Assembly (NCBI GenBank): GCA_002069125.1
Contig: MVZN01000009.1
Coordinates: forward strand, 1 to 64,000
Length of the DNA: 64,000 nt
Reading direction: 5' to 3'
DNA from: Spirochaetes bacterium ADurb.BinA120
Lineage (GTDB): Bacteria > Spirochaetota > UBA4802 > UBA5368
Each line of letters begins with the position of its first letter. Position 1 is the first letter of the stretch. Positions 25,148 to 33,799 of the stretch are shown here, one piece after another. Below the pieces are notes generated by a model. That model was given only the letters and a program-made list of their open reading frames with translations, did not search any database and was not told where the DNA came from. The position numbers and the translations under genes are program-made.

Positions 25148-26023
25148 ATGTATAACGGCATCCTGCTGCTCCTCCTGGCCGAATTCACCTTCGCGCTCTC
25201 GACCGTTTTCGGAAAGCTCGTCACCAACAACTCGGATATCGGCGGCATACAGATTACCTTCGTGCGTTTCGCCATTGGAACGCTCGTCACAGGCCTATTC
25301 ATGCTCCTCTCGCGGAGATCTTTCAGGCCGAACAACCTGCGCCAGGTGGTACTTCGCGCAGTGTTTAACGTTACCGCCGTGATGCTCTTCTTCGGCGGGC
25401 TTCAGTACACAACGGTTACCAACGCGAACATGCTCAACATGACCTATCCGGCCTTCGTGTTTCTGCTGGCCCCTTTCATAAACGCCGAAAAAACTCGACT
25501 GCGGAACATCTTCTATCTCCTTTTGACCATGGCGGGCGTTTATCTCGTCGTGGCGCCGGATTTTCGAAACGTCAATCCGGGAGACCTGCTGTCCCTTGCC
25601 TCCGGGCTGGTCGCTGGTTTCGGTATCCCTTTTCTAAGGGAGGCGCGCAAATACGATTCGAGCGAGGTCATAGTTTTTTATCTGATGCTCTTCGGTTGCC
25701 TCATGAGCGGGGTATTCCTCATGTGGGACTGCTCCGTTCCGCGCGGCATGGTCGCCGTTTACCTGCTGCTCTCCGGGGTATCGGCGGCGCTTGGGCAGGT
25801 CCTCATCACCATCGGCTACCGATACATTGAGGCCGCGGCCGGGTCGCTTGTTTCTTCCAGCCGTATCATCTTTGCCGGAATAATGGGGGTGATCATCTTC
25901 GCCGACCCATTTACCGCGCCTATCCTGACGGGCGCGCTTCTCATTCTGTTGTCGCTTATGGGCGTTGGAGGCCTGTGGGAAAAAGCGGGGGATTGGATTA
26001 AGCGTCGATTTGGGGCTGCCTGA
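25148..26023 (+). CDS. EamA/DMT-family membrane transporter
   Basis: 291 aa with about ten transmembrane helices in two homologous halves of five, the EamA arrangement. The first half starts AEFTFALSTVFGKLV and has TYPAFVFLLAPF. The second half has SGVSAALGQVLITIGYRYIEAAAGSLVSSSRIIFAGIMG-type helices in order. The substrate is unknown; the superfamily exports metabolites or amino acids. It follows plsC by 63 bp on the same strand and may be co-transcribed. Confidence 0.85.
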   Translation: MYNGILLLLLAEFTFALSTVFGKLVTNNSDIGGIQITFVRFAIGTLVTGLFMLLSRRSFRPNNLRQVVLRAVFNVTAVMLFFGGLQYTTVTNANMLNMTYPAFVFLLAPFINAEKTRLRNIFYLLLTMAGVYLVVAPDFRNVNPGDLLSLASGLVAGFGIPFLREARKYDSSEVIVFYLMLFGCLMSGVFLMWDCSVPRGMVAVYLLLSGVSAALGQVLITIGYRYIEAAAGSLVSSSRIIFAGIMGVIIFADPFTAPILTGALLILLSLMGVGGLWEKAGDWIKRRFGAA

Positions 26024-26048
26024 CTGAGAAAGTTAGCCTAATTCTTTT

Positions 26049-26147
26049 GGGTAGTCACAAAAACTGTGTTTCCCCGCCCGCCGAAGGCGGGCGGATAAAC
26101 CTAACTGTTGAATTTTTCAGTAGTTGCATTTTTAGGACTTCCCTTAG
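26049..26147 (+). repeat. Dispersed GC-palindrome repeat, copy 1
   Basis: About 100 bp beginning GGGTAGTC and ending near CCCTTAG. Its core is a 9-bp perfect palindrome with a GAA loop (26074-26082 / 26086-26094). The same order of blocks (GGGTAGTC, palindrome, CAGTAGTTGCATTTT, TAGGACTT) recurs at 61111-61234. Confidence 0.8.
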
Positions 26148-26170
26148 TATATATTATTAGTAGAACTGTT

Positions 26171-26575
26171 ATGAAAAAGATAATGCTGATAACTATAATT
26201 GCGCTGCTTCCCTTCCTAAACCATGCCCAGGGGAGCGAAGCGAAAAAATCAATAAAACCAACCTGTATTTCAGGAGATTGTAAAAACGGCAAAGGCGTAT
26301 TAATTTATGCCAGTGGTAATCGTTACGAGGGAGACTTCAAGGATGGCAAATTCGACGGCAAAGGCGTCATAATTTTTACCAATGGTGCTCGTTACGAGGG
26401 AGACTGGAAGAATGACAAACGGCACGGCAAAGGCGTCTTAATTTATGCCAATGGTGATCGTTACGAGGGAGACTTCAAGGATGGCAAAATCCACGGAATC
26501 GGTACCCTTTATAACTCTAAAAATAAAATCTTAAAAAAAGGCAGATGGGAAAAGGGTGAATATGTAGGGCCGTGA
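26171..26575 (+). CDS. Exported MORN-repeat protein
   Basis: 134 aa. A Sec signal peptide (MKKIMLITIIALLPFLNHAQG) is followed by three clean 23-aa MORN repeats of the form GKGVLIYASGNRYEGDFKDG and a fourth partial one (GIGTLYNSKNK). MORN repeats form beta-hairpin platforms that bind proteins or membranes. An in-frame ATG at 26108 is discounted because it lies within the dispersed repeat and upstream of the signal peptide. The gene is markedly more AT-rich than its neighbours and lacks a good Shine-Dalgarno sequence, which points to acquisition by transfer. Confidence 0.75.
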   Translation: MKKIMLITIIALLPFLNHAQGSEAKKSIKPTCISGDCKNGKGVLIYASGNRYEGDFKDGKFDGKGVIIFTNGARYEGDWKNDKRHGKGVLIYANGDRYEGDFKDGKIHGIGTLYNSKNKILKKGRWEKGEYVGP

Positions 26576-26837
26576 CGGGGCTCTTCTTCAATCGACAATA
26601 CTATATCACCATACCTAAAGTAACCTCAATCAAACTTAACCTTCGGCAAGGCGTTTACTATATCAACAGTTTTAACGATGACATTGATTATACCGTCACC
26701 GCGTTATCCTGCGTACTGATAGGCCGGTTCTTGTCGTCTCAAAGAAAACCTGAAAATTCCGGCTTTTAGAATTCCCCATAATATTATATCCGATTGCTCT
26801 TAAAAAGTGATTGGAAAATCACAGCCGATGAATTAAT
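26576..26837. other. AT-rich intergenic stretch left of the IS element
   Basis: No supported gene. An open frame of 65 codons overlaps the MORN stop but has no ribosome site or recognisable product. The 3' part of the toxin gene cut at 27838 would be expected here on the minus strand but was not recognised. Confidence 0.4.
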
Positions 26838-27837
26838 GTAACTATTCCGCACACCCGGGCATAAAAGGCCTGTTTTCAAAAAGCCCCTGAATTGCTTCAA
26901 AGACATTGACATCATTTTTTTTCACCGTTGAAATATATCCTCGGATTCTGGCGAAAAACATACTACCTTCAATGTTCCTGAAGCACCCGGAAATTTTCTG
27001 CTGCACTTTTACCATTCGCAAATCACGTTCAGCCTGATTGTTGTCAAATGGAATCGAAAAATCCCTCACGAAACCAAGTATGCCCGGCTTATACAACTTC
27101 AGCCGTTCGAGTAAATTGCGGGGCTTCGATTTTTTCTTCCTGCCTCGCCGCACCGTACCATCATCCCTGTCCGGATTCTTGCGGAATCCTTTCTGGACTA
27201 TCCGGTCATATCCATCCTCAAACATTCCTATGGTCTCTTTATTCAAACGTAAAGAACGCACCTCGACTTTCTTTTTGGCCTCAACTAACAATTTTTTCAT
27301 TTCCAGCGGCCATTTCTGTTTGAAATCTTCATGTATGCCGGTGAGTTCCCTCAGTATATGGGCATTACAGAATACATGTTCACAATCATACGATAGATAC
27401 GGTTTCCAAAAATCGTGCATTAAACGGCCGCGATATTCAGGAATGATTCCCATGGCCTCAATCGCATTTCCCTCATTTCTCGACCGAATGAACATTGATT
27501 TTATCAGGTTGAGCGCTCATTTTCAGTTGGGCTACCCTCGTGTCCCTTCTGACCACCGGGCTTCTTCCGGCTCTTGCGCTCTCGTGCACGCCGGTCTTTT
27601 CTGCTCAATCCATCACTTGAGGGCGGGCGATTGCTGTTCTTGCTGTCCTTGTTTAAACGACGCTCCAATTCTTCGATTCTGGCGAAAAGCGTCTCTATCA
27701 AATCCAGTATCGCTTCAGGGTCACGTTCAAGCAGCTTTCTCAATTCGTCGCGTTTCATGCGACATAATTACTACTGCACCAATACAATTAATACCTTTTT
27801 TTCTCCTTGAAAAAACAATTTTTTGCTGAATAGTTAC
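26838..27837 (-). mobile_element. IS66-like insertion element, internally deleted
   Basis: A 1,000-bp element bounded by 14-bp inverted repeats with one mismatch: GTAACTATTCCGCA at 26838-26851, and the complement of GTAACTATTCAGCA at 27824-27837. IS66-family ends typically begin GTAA. Both transposase parts inside belong to IS66 TnpC. The expected 8-bp target duplication is not clear; ATTAA/ATTAA sequences flank the ends, but this is ambiguous because the ends themselves are AT-rich. No tnpA or tnpB is present. The element is non-functional as it stands. Confidence 0.75.
26842..27758 (-). pseudogene. IS66 TnpC transposase, broken by an internal deletion
   Basis: Two pieces in different frames. 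The N-terminal piece (27758-27504, 84 aa) has the IS66 leader helix IEELERRLNKDSKNSNRPPS and the Lys-rich KPGGQKGHEG. The C-terminal piece (27495-26842, 217 aa) has HDFWKPYLSYDCEHVFCNAHILREL and the final DDE-domain block FDNNQAERDLRMVKVQQKISG with its C-terminal helix. The zinc-finger domain and the first part of the catalytic domain, roughly 150-200 residues of a normal ~500-aa TnpC, are missing between them. The stop codon lies inside the left terminal repeat. Confidence 0.85.
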
Positions 27838-27927
27838 AATTAACATTTTCAAAATAGCTTCTCGAGCATCATCATCAAGTGATGTTATCCATTTCGCCAA
27901 TTGGTCCGTTCTTTTTAGCTCCCACAT
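27838..27927 (-). pseudogene. Truncated HigB/Gp49-like toxin, interrupted by the IS66 element
   Basis: The first 30 codons of a RelE/ParE-superfamily toxin: MWELKRTDQLAKWITSLDDD and then an alanine-rich helix, matching the Gp49/HigB start (M-W-E-V, T-D-x-F, W-x-x-S-L). The frame then crosses exactly into the IS right end at 27837 and reads on for 36 meaningless codons. The rest of the toxin and its antitoxin were not found on the far side of the element. The call rests on a short match. Confidence 0.55.
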
Positions 27928-28056
27928 CAGTTTAATATATCAAGCCTGTGTTATGAAGTTAAGTGAATATTCATACAAGTTCATATTTGTCGGTTGGGTT
28001 TGTGAGTGCCAATAACATAGAGATAGGTTGAGGGGGCAACCCAGAATAAGCGAGCC

Positions 28057-29964
28057 TCAGTCCCTAATCCCGAGTTTTTCAAACAGCTCTGCCGGGTCGT
28101 TCACCTCCATGGAGGGGACGGGTCGGCCTATCTCGAGAATCTGCTTTGATCGCTCCTTATCCGTTTGCTCCGCCATTAGCGAAAGCGGATAGAACTGCAC
28201 AGGCTCGTGCGTATCGAGGATGGAGCCAAGCACCGTCATGAGGGTTTCATCCATTTCGTCGGTTTCGGCTTGCCCGATTTCAGTCCGGTGTAACAGAACG
28301 GGAATGCGGTGTGAAACCAGAAACGAAAGGTACGAGGCGAGCAGTTCCCGATAAAGGGGAGAGGAAGCCGCCGATCGGTCCACAAAAAACCCTCCGCAAT
28401 GGCGAAGCAGAAAGTCCCGAAAGACCTCCCTGCCTCGAGTGAGCTCGAGCCAGAACCTGGGCACAGGCATGCCCGAGCGCCGAAGGGCGAGCGCAATCTC
28501 TATGGCGGAGGCGCTTAAATTGGCAGTAATGATGTACACGGGGGTGTCGCCGGTCGCGACGTTTTTGCCGCCGCGCCCTGTTTTAGAAGCGTCCGCAGCC
28601 GAAACGAGAGGCCGCCTTCTCCCCGCCCATGGGATGGAGCGCATAAGGCTAAACAGGCTGAAGGCGAACAGGGAGGATATGGTGCCGTACCTGTCGGCCA
28701 TGCGATCGAACATCTCTGAGGCGCGTTTGATATCTCCGTCCCGGTCCTCCGATATAACGGCGGAACGGGAGAGCGCATCGAGCACCGGTTTTTTGAAGGC
28801 CGTCCCCGGCTGCTTGCGAATGTCCCTTCTACTGAGAAGGGGCTGGAAGGCGGCATGTTCGTAGAGGTCTTCGAAGCGCCGTGGGTCTTTGATGGTCTCC
28901 ACAAGCAGGGAAGGGTCTTTGCGGTTTAGCAAAACCTCGTAAAGCGAGCGGTATAAAGGAAGGGCGACACCCTTGCGTCCGGCTATCTCCATTAATGGTT
29001 CGATCGCATAGGCTCCCTCGGCCAGGTAGTTCAATCTTTCGGTCATCCGTTCCATCATGCGGCCGGGCCGGAAAAACAGAAACATGCGGTCGAAGAGGCC
29101 CAGGGGTTGCCCTCCCTTCAGCATGCGCGTCGCGATGTCCTTGCCGAAGCGGCGGTTGCGGCTGAGAGGGCTGAGCGCCGTGGCCACCAGATCCCCCAGA
29201 CCGCAAATATCTATCAGGGTTTCGTCCCTGGCCCCAAGCGCCCTGCTAACTTTAAGGATTTCCTTCAGGGCCTCGGATATGAGCGCGCCGGAAAGATTGT
29301 CGCCGCAGCCGGGAAGCGCGCTTATCATGCCGGCTGCGATGGCGGCAGGGTTTTTCAAAGCTCCCCCCAGTTCCACACCGCGGATGTCGTCGGTCTCTCT
29401 GCACTGCATGTAAGCGGACGAAATGAGGCGTGAAAAGAGGCGGCGCGTGGAGCGATCGGGAGAACCGATGCTGATGCAGCTGTGAAGGCGTGCTGCGACC
29501 TCTTCGGCGTGAGTGGGGCCCGAGATGGCCGCTATGCGGTTGCCGGTTTCCGGAAGAGCTACGCTTATGGTTTCGGATATGGTGAGGGTCTTTCCGTGGA
29601 CCTTGCAGAACCCCTTGGATAAAAAGCCCACGCAGGCATCGGGACGAAGGTGGCCGGAGACTTTTCGGCATGTGTCGTATATCACCCTGGAGGGCGTGGC
29701 TATGATCACGGCCCTGGTGCCGGAAAGGGCTTCGCGTATGCTTCGCACGGCTTTGAGGTTTGGAGGGAGAGAGATGCCTGGAAGATATGAGGTGTTGACT
29801 GACTGCCTGTTGATCGAATCTGCGACCTGTTTCTCATACGCCCATATCAAGACACGCATATGGGGATGGTTTTCCGCGATTAGCGCCGCCACCGCCGTTC
29901 CCCACGAACCGGCCCCTATCACCGCGACAGTTTCGAGGGGTTCGGATTTTTCGGGTGTCGGCAT
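28057..29964 (-). CDS. gpsA: Glycerol-3-phosphate dehydrogenase fused to a degenerate acyltransferase-like domain
   Basis: 635 aa, nearly twice the normal GpsA length. Residues 10-345 are a complete NAD(P)-dependent glycerol-3-phosphate dehydrogenase: GAGSWGTA (17-24), SKG (116-118), ELGGALKNPAAIAAG with catalytic K204, and GLGDLVATALSPLSRNRRFG. After a linker, residues about 380-610 resemble the PlsB acyltransferase layout. CGGFFVDRS, SPLYRELLASYLSFL and VQFYPLSLM match GAFFIRRS, LYSTVFREYL and the P-V-Y strand, but the catalytic H-x4-D is replaced by ANLSASAI and the G-x-R-S-R-T-G motif is not intact. CGGAG precedes the ATG. Confidence 0.85.
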   Translation of the reverse strand: MPTPEKSEPLETVAVIGAGSWGTAVAALIAENHPHMRVLIWAYEKQVADSINRQSVNTSYLPGISLPPNLKAVRSIREALSGTRAVIIATPSRVIYDTCRKVSGHLRPDACVGFLSKGFCKVHGKTLTISETISVALPETGNRIAAISGPTHAEEVAARLHSCISIGSPDRSTRRLFSRLISSAYMQCRETDDIRGVELGGALKNPAAIAAGMISALPGCGDNLSGALISEALKEILKVSRALGARDETLIDICGLGDLVATALSPLSRNRRFGKDIATRMLKGGQPLGLFDRMFLFFRPGRMMERMTERLNYLAEGAYAIEPLMEIAGRKGVALPLYRSLYEVLLNRKDPSLLVETIKDPRRFEDLYEHAAFQPLLSRRDIRKQPGTAFKKPVLDALSRSAVISEDRDGDIKRASEMFDRMADRYGTISSLFAFSLFSLMRSIPWAGRRRPLVSAADASKTGRGGKNVATGDTPVYIITANLSASAIEIALALRRSGMPVPRFWLELTRGREVFRDFLLRHCGGFFVDRSAASSPLYRELLASYLSFLVSHRIPVLLHRTEIGQAETDEMDETLMTVLGSILDTHEPVQFYPLSLMAEQTDKERSKQILEIGRPVPSMEVNDPAELFEKLGIRD

Positions 29965-30088
29965 GATTACTCCGTTGAGATATTAAAATAGTGCCAGATG
30001 GCCCTGCGATTGTGGACCATTTTAGGGAATCGACGCAACCAATTTTCCGGTTTTGGGGCGGCGAATGAAACACGGCCTTATTTTCTCG

Positions 30089-30116
30089 TTGACACGCAAT
30101 GGTGCGAGTAAATGAT
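30089..30116 (+). promoter_or_regulatory. Putative promoter of the AICAR transformylase gene
   Basis: TTGACA (30089-30094), 16 bp, AATGAT (30111-30116; 4 of 6). It lies in the divergent region between gpsA and purH, about 75 bases before the purH start. Confidence 0.4.
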
Positions 30117-30192
30117 TACGGGCATTCGCGTAGGGACAACGGTTTCCAGCTCCCGGCCGCGATCCAACTAAACGAAACATACAGAGGGACCG

Positions 30193-31476
30193 ATGGACTT
30201 AAAACAGGCATATAAAACGATAATGGACGACCATTTTCCGGATTCCATGACCATTCGATTCGGCGACCAGGTGCTCGAATATCGCAAGCGCGCGTGGAGA
30301 CTCGAGGACGGAGGGAGCCTTGTCGAAAAAGGGCTGCGCTACGGCGAAAATCCGGGACAGGAGGCCGCCATGTACGAGCTCGTAAACGGCAACCTCTCGC
30401 TCGGCGGCTGCAGTTTCGTAGCCCCAGGCAACTCCCTTGTAAGCGGCATAGACGAGGGCATGATGCTTCAGCCGGGCAAACACCCCGGAAAGATCAACCT
30501 TACGGACATCGACAACTCGCTCAATGTATTGAAATTCCTCTCCGACTCGCCGGCCGCGGTGATCGTAAAACACAACAACCCCTGCGGCGTCGCGACCGCT
30601 TCCGGCCCCGCCGAGGCCTTCAACCGCGCCTTCCGCGCCGACCGCATAGCCGCTTTCGGAGGTTGCGCGGCGATAAACCGAACGCTCGACCGCGAGACGG
30701 CCGAACTCATCGCCCGCGAGTACATGGAGGTGGTCGTCGCGCCCGACTACGCCGACGGCGCCGTGGACATCTTAAAAAAGCGCAAGAACCTCCGCATCAT
30801 CCGCATAGACCGCATGGACCGGCTCGAAAAATTCCGCGCCATGCGCTTCGTCGATTTCAAATCGCTCATCGACGGCGGAATAATCGTGCAGCAGTCGCCG
30901 CTAAACATCGTAAATACTCGAGACGACCTTAAGCCCGCAGCCGCCGAATACAAGGGCCAGAAGTACGCCATCGAGCGCCCTCCCTCCGAAAAGGAATACA
31001 GGGACCTCTTGTTCGGCTGGTTCGTGGAGCAAGGCGTAACCTCCAACTCGGTGCTGTACGTAAAGGACGGAGTGACCGTGGGCATAGGCACAGGCGAGCA
31101 GGACCGCGTGGGCGTTGCCGAGATAGCGGTGTACAAGGCCTATACCAAGTATGCCGATCTGCTATGCTACGACCGATATGGGATATCGTATAAGCAGTTC
31201 GAGCTCGAGGCTGCAAAGGGCGAACGCAAGAAAGGCGACCTCGAGGCAATAGACGAGGAGACCCGGACCTCGCGAGGCGGCCTTATCGGCGCGGCCATGG
31301 TGTCCGATGCCTTCTTCCCGTTCCGCGACGGAGTGGACGTGGGGATCGCCCAGGGCATTACGTCGATCGTACAGCCGGGCGGCTCGGAGCGCGACTTCGA
31401 ATCCATCGTCGCCTGCAACGAAGCGGTGCCCAAGGTCTCCATGGTGTATACCGGCCAACGGGCCTTCAAACACTGA
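30193..31476 (+). CDS. purH: AICAR transformylase (stand-alone PurH C-terminal domain)
   Basis: 427 aa. It transfers a formyl group from 10-formyl-tetrahydrofolate to AICAR in purine synthesis. Family motifs are present: RYGENPGQEAAMY, the catalytic KHNNPCG (about residues 135-141), AFGGCAAINR, SNSVLYVKDG, GIGTGEQDRV, SDAFFPFRD and VQPGGS. The usual PurH is about 510-530 aa with an N-terminal IMP cyclohydrolase (MGS-like) domain, which is absent here. A separate cyclohydrolase must exist elsewhere. AGAGGGACCG precedes the ATG. YjbQ follows 50 bp downstream. Confidence 0.9.
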   Translation: MDLKQAYKTIMDDHFPDSMTIRFGDQVLEYRKRAWRLEDGGSLVEKGLRYGENPGQEAAMYELVNGNLSLGGCSFVAPGNSLVSGIDEGMMLQPGKHPGKINLTDIDNSLNVLKFLSDSPAAVIVKHNNPCGVATASGPAEAFNRAFRADRIAAFGGCAAINRTLDRETAELIAREYMEVVVAPDYADGAVDILKKRKNLRIIRIDRMDRLEKFRAMRFVDFKSLIDGGIIVQQSPLNIVNTRDDLKPAAAEYKGQKYAIERPPSEKEYRDLLFGWFVEQGVTSNSVLYVKDGVTVGIGTGEQDRVGVAEIAVYKAYTKYADLLCYDRYGISYKQFELEAAKGERKKGDLEAIDEETRTSRGGLIGAAMVSDAFFPFRDGVDVGIAQGITSIVQPGGSERDFESIVACNEAVPKVSMVYTGQRAFKH

Positions 31477-31526
31477 CGCGGAGCTCTCCATAAAGAGATT
31501 CTCTCTTTCCTTATTTGGGGGATGAT

Positions 31527-31943
31527 ATGGCCGTGCATACGGACTACATCGAGGTCGAGACCGGAGGCAAAAGGAGCGTCGTGGACCTCTCTCAACAGCT
31601 CGCTTCGATAGCGTCCAAAAGCGGTGTGAGCGACGGCTTGTTGACCGTGTTCGTTCCCGGCTCGACGGCGGCGCTCACAACCGTGGAGTACGAACCGGGA
31701 CTCGTAAAGGACATAGACGCATTTTTAGAGCGATTGCTTCCGTATAGTGAACACTACGCCCATCACGAAACCTGGCACGACGACAACGGCGCGGCCCATC
31801 TTCAGGCAGCGCTACTCGGGCCGTCCCTCACGATCCCTATAGTCGGCGGCGAGTTGACCCTCGGGACATGGCAGCAGCCGGTCCTCATAGACTGCGATAC
31901 CCGGCCCCGCAGGCGCAGGCTGGTGGTGCAGATTCTTTATTAA
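31527..31943 (+). CDS. YjbQ/UPF0047 family protein
   Basis: 138 aa, the family length. It carries the conserved HHETWHDDNGAAHLQAALLG block (H-x-x-x-W, N-G-x-x-H) and the C-terminal GGELTLGTWQQPVLIDCD and RRLVVQI strands, both diagnostic of UPF0047. Members have weak thiamine-phosphate-synthase-like activity reported, but the role is not settled. A GGGGGA six bases upstream supports the ATG at 31527. Probably co-transcribed with purH. Confidence 0.85.
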   Translation: MAVHTDYIEVETGGKRSVVDLSQQLASIASKSGVSDGLLTVFVPGSTAALTTVEYEPGLVKDIDAFLERLLPYSEHYAHHETWHDDNGAAHLQAALLGPSLTIPIVGGELTLGTWQQPVLIDCDTRPRRRRLVVQILY

Positions 31944-32014
31944 GGTTTCCGCTGTTCCACCAGCCGTCATGTCCCGCCACGATGGACACCCGAAGGGCCG
32001 GGCCATATCCCCGG

Positions 32015-33799
32015 CTAAATCATCAGGCCCGCCTTTACGGCCGGGTCTACCTTCCCTCTTGCCAGTACCTGCCTTCCATTGACGAAGACGGCCTCGATAC
32101 CCGTTGGAGGGGCCGAGCTGTTTTTACTGGTGGTGTTGTCCCTTATCGTCTTCCAGTTGAAGACGGTGATGTCGGCGGCGTATCCCTTCTTGAGATAGCC
32201 GCGCCTCTCGATTTTGAAGCGATCGGCCGAGGCGCCGGTCATCTTGCGGATTGCCTCCTCCATGGATACAAGCCTGCGGTCCCTTGCGTATTGTAACAGC
32301 AGGGGGAAATTTCCGTAGGCGCCGGGGTTCTGCACTCCCACAGGTGTGGGCGTCGCGTCGGTCATGAAGAGTGAGGCCGGATGCCTGATCATGTCGAGTA
32401 CGTTATCGAGCTTGCTGTAGCGGTGGTTGAGCACCCGCGCCCGACCTTTTGTGCGTTTGGAGATGTCGAGCATGCAGTCGAACTCGTCCATCTTGCGGGT
32501 CTTTGCGATTTCATCCAGGAACATCCCGTTATATTGCGCGAGCTCCGGGTCCATGGTGTTCGTAACCTGTATGTCTCCGAAGTCGAAGCCCAGGAGCTTT
32601 CTTATTACAAAGAGCTCCATGCGGAGTTTTCGCCTTGCGGACTCGCTCTCGTAGTTTTCGGGCAGCTTGGATAGGAACCATTTGGAAATGAAGACGTTTA
32701 TATTTGATGTCCCGCAGTGATAGGCATAGGTGTCGAACTGCACATCGAGCCCTTCCTTTCTGGCTCTGTCGATGGTTTCGAGCGCGTCGGGGCAGGTTTT
32801 CCACGATCGCTCCCCGACGAAGATGAGGTGCGATAGCTGCATCTTTACGCCGGTCCGCCTTGTAAGCTCGATCATATCGTCGATGGCCTGCAGGTTGTGC
32901 GCCCTGCCGAAGGGCCTGATTGGATAGGACGGGGAGAGGGCGGAATAGGCCTTCATATGCACGGTGATGATGCCGTCCCTGCTTTTTACCATGCGCGCGA
33001 TTTCGGTGAGCTCGTCCATGGTGGCGAATATGTCCGGCTCGTACTGCAGGCCGAAGGAAACGCCCCGTGCGCCTTCTTCGAGGGCCTGCTCAAGGAGCTT
33101 CTTATACACCTTCCTCTCGTCCGCGGATAAGGGATCGCTCTTCATTCCGCGCATGGACATGCGTGTCGTTCCGCTGCCGGCGAGCACAGCCATGTTGTGG
33201 GTGTGCATTCTCGATCTGGACCATCTGAAAAACTCGGCAAAGCTTGTCCAGTTTACCGAAAACATCCTGTCCATAATACGCCGTTGGATGAGCTCCATGT
33301 GGGGGGAGTTCTTCGCAAAGGCCGCAACCCCAAAGCCGCAGTTGCCCGCCACGAAACTCGTGACCCCCTGCGCCGTAAAAGGCGTTTTCAGATTATCGTG
33401 ACCCACCCCGGGAAGCACCCAGTCCATGTGGGAGTGCATGTCGATGAATCCAGGAGAGACTACAAGCCCCTCGCAGTCGATGGTTCTGCCGGGGAAGGCG
33501 ATTTCTCCTCGGGAGACCTCCTCTATAGTGCCGCCGTTAATGAGCAGATTGCCCTTGAAACCGGTTTTGCCCGTTCCATCGGCTATAAATCCGTTTTTAA
33601 GCAGGATCCTTTGCCCGTTGTCTTTATAGGCAATTTTTGGAGCCCCTATATTTCCTTTGAGGTTTGCATCTTTCGCCTCGGCCCGGCCGGATGAAAAACG
33701 AGAAAAAAGTCCCGAAACGGTAAGAGAAGCCGCTATCGCGCTTAAAAATGATAAAAATCCCCTGCGTGACAGCCGGCTAAAATCGATATGATTATCCAT
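32015..33799 (-). CDS. Tat-exported N-acyl-D-amino-acid deacylase (amidohydrolase superfamily)
   Basis: 594 aa. The N-terminus has a twin-arginine signal (SRRGFLSFL, then a hydrophobic run), predicting export of the folded metalloenzyme. The amidohydrolase core shows GFIDMHSHMDW (metal ligands), VAGNCGFG (typical D-aminoacylase cysteine region), QLSHLIFVGE, and the C-terminal ITVFNWKTI with a final VFVNGRQV strand. The family hydrolyses N-acyl-D-amino acids. The nearby pair of metabolic genes gives no more substrate detail. It is convergent with yjbQ and divergent from msrAB. Confidence 0.85.
   Translation of the reverse strand: MDNHIDFSRLSRRGFLSFLSAIAASLTVSGLFSRFSSGRAEAKDANLKGNIGAPKIAYKDNGQRILLKNGFIADGTGKTGFKGNLLINGGTIEEVSRGEIAFPGRTIDCEGLVVSPGFIDMHSHMDWVLPGVGHDNLKTPFTAQGVTSFVAGNCGFGVAAFAKNSPHMELIQRRIMDRMFSVNWTSFAEFFRWSRSRMHTHNMAVLAGSGTTRMSMRGMKSDPLSADERKVYKKLLEQALEEGARGVSFGLQYEPDIFATMDELTEIARMVKSRDGIITVHMKAYSALSPSYPIRPFGRAHNLQAIDDMIELTRRTGVKMQLSHLIFVGERSWKTCPDALETIDRARKEGLDVQFDTYAYHCGTSNINVFISKWFLSKLPENYESESARRKLRMELFVIRKLLGFDFGDIQVTNTMDPELAQYNGMFLDEIAKTRKMDEFDCMLDISKRTKGRARVLNHRYSKLDNVLDMIRHPASLFMTDATPTPVGVQNPGAYGNFPLLLQYARDRRLVSMEEAIRKMTGASADRFKIERRGYLKKGYAADITVFNWKTIRDNTTSKNSSAPPTGIEAVFVNGRQVLARGKVDPAVKAGLMI

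Noticed and set aside
26572-26769. 65-codon plus-strand frame after the MORN gene
   Set aside because: It has no separate ribosome site or recognisable product, in AT-rich sequence next to an IS end.
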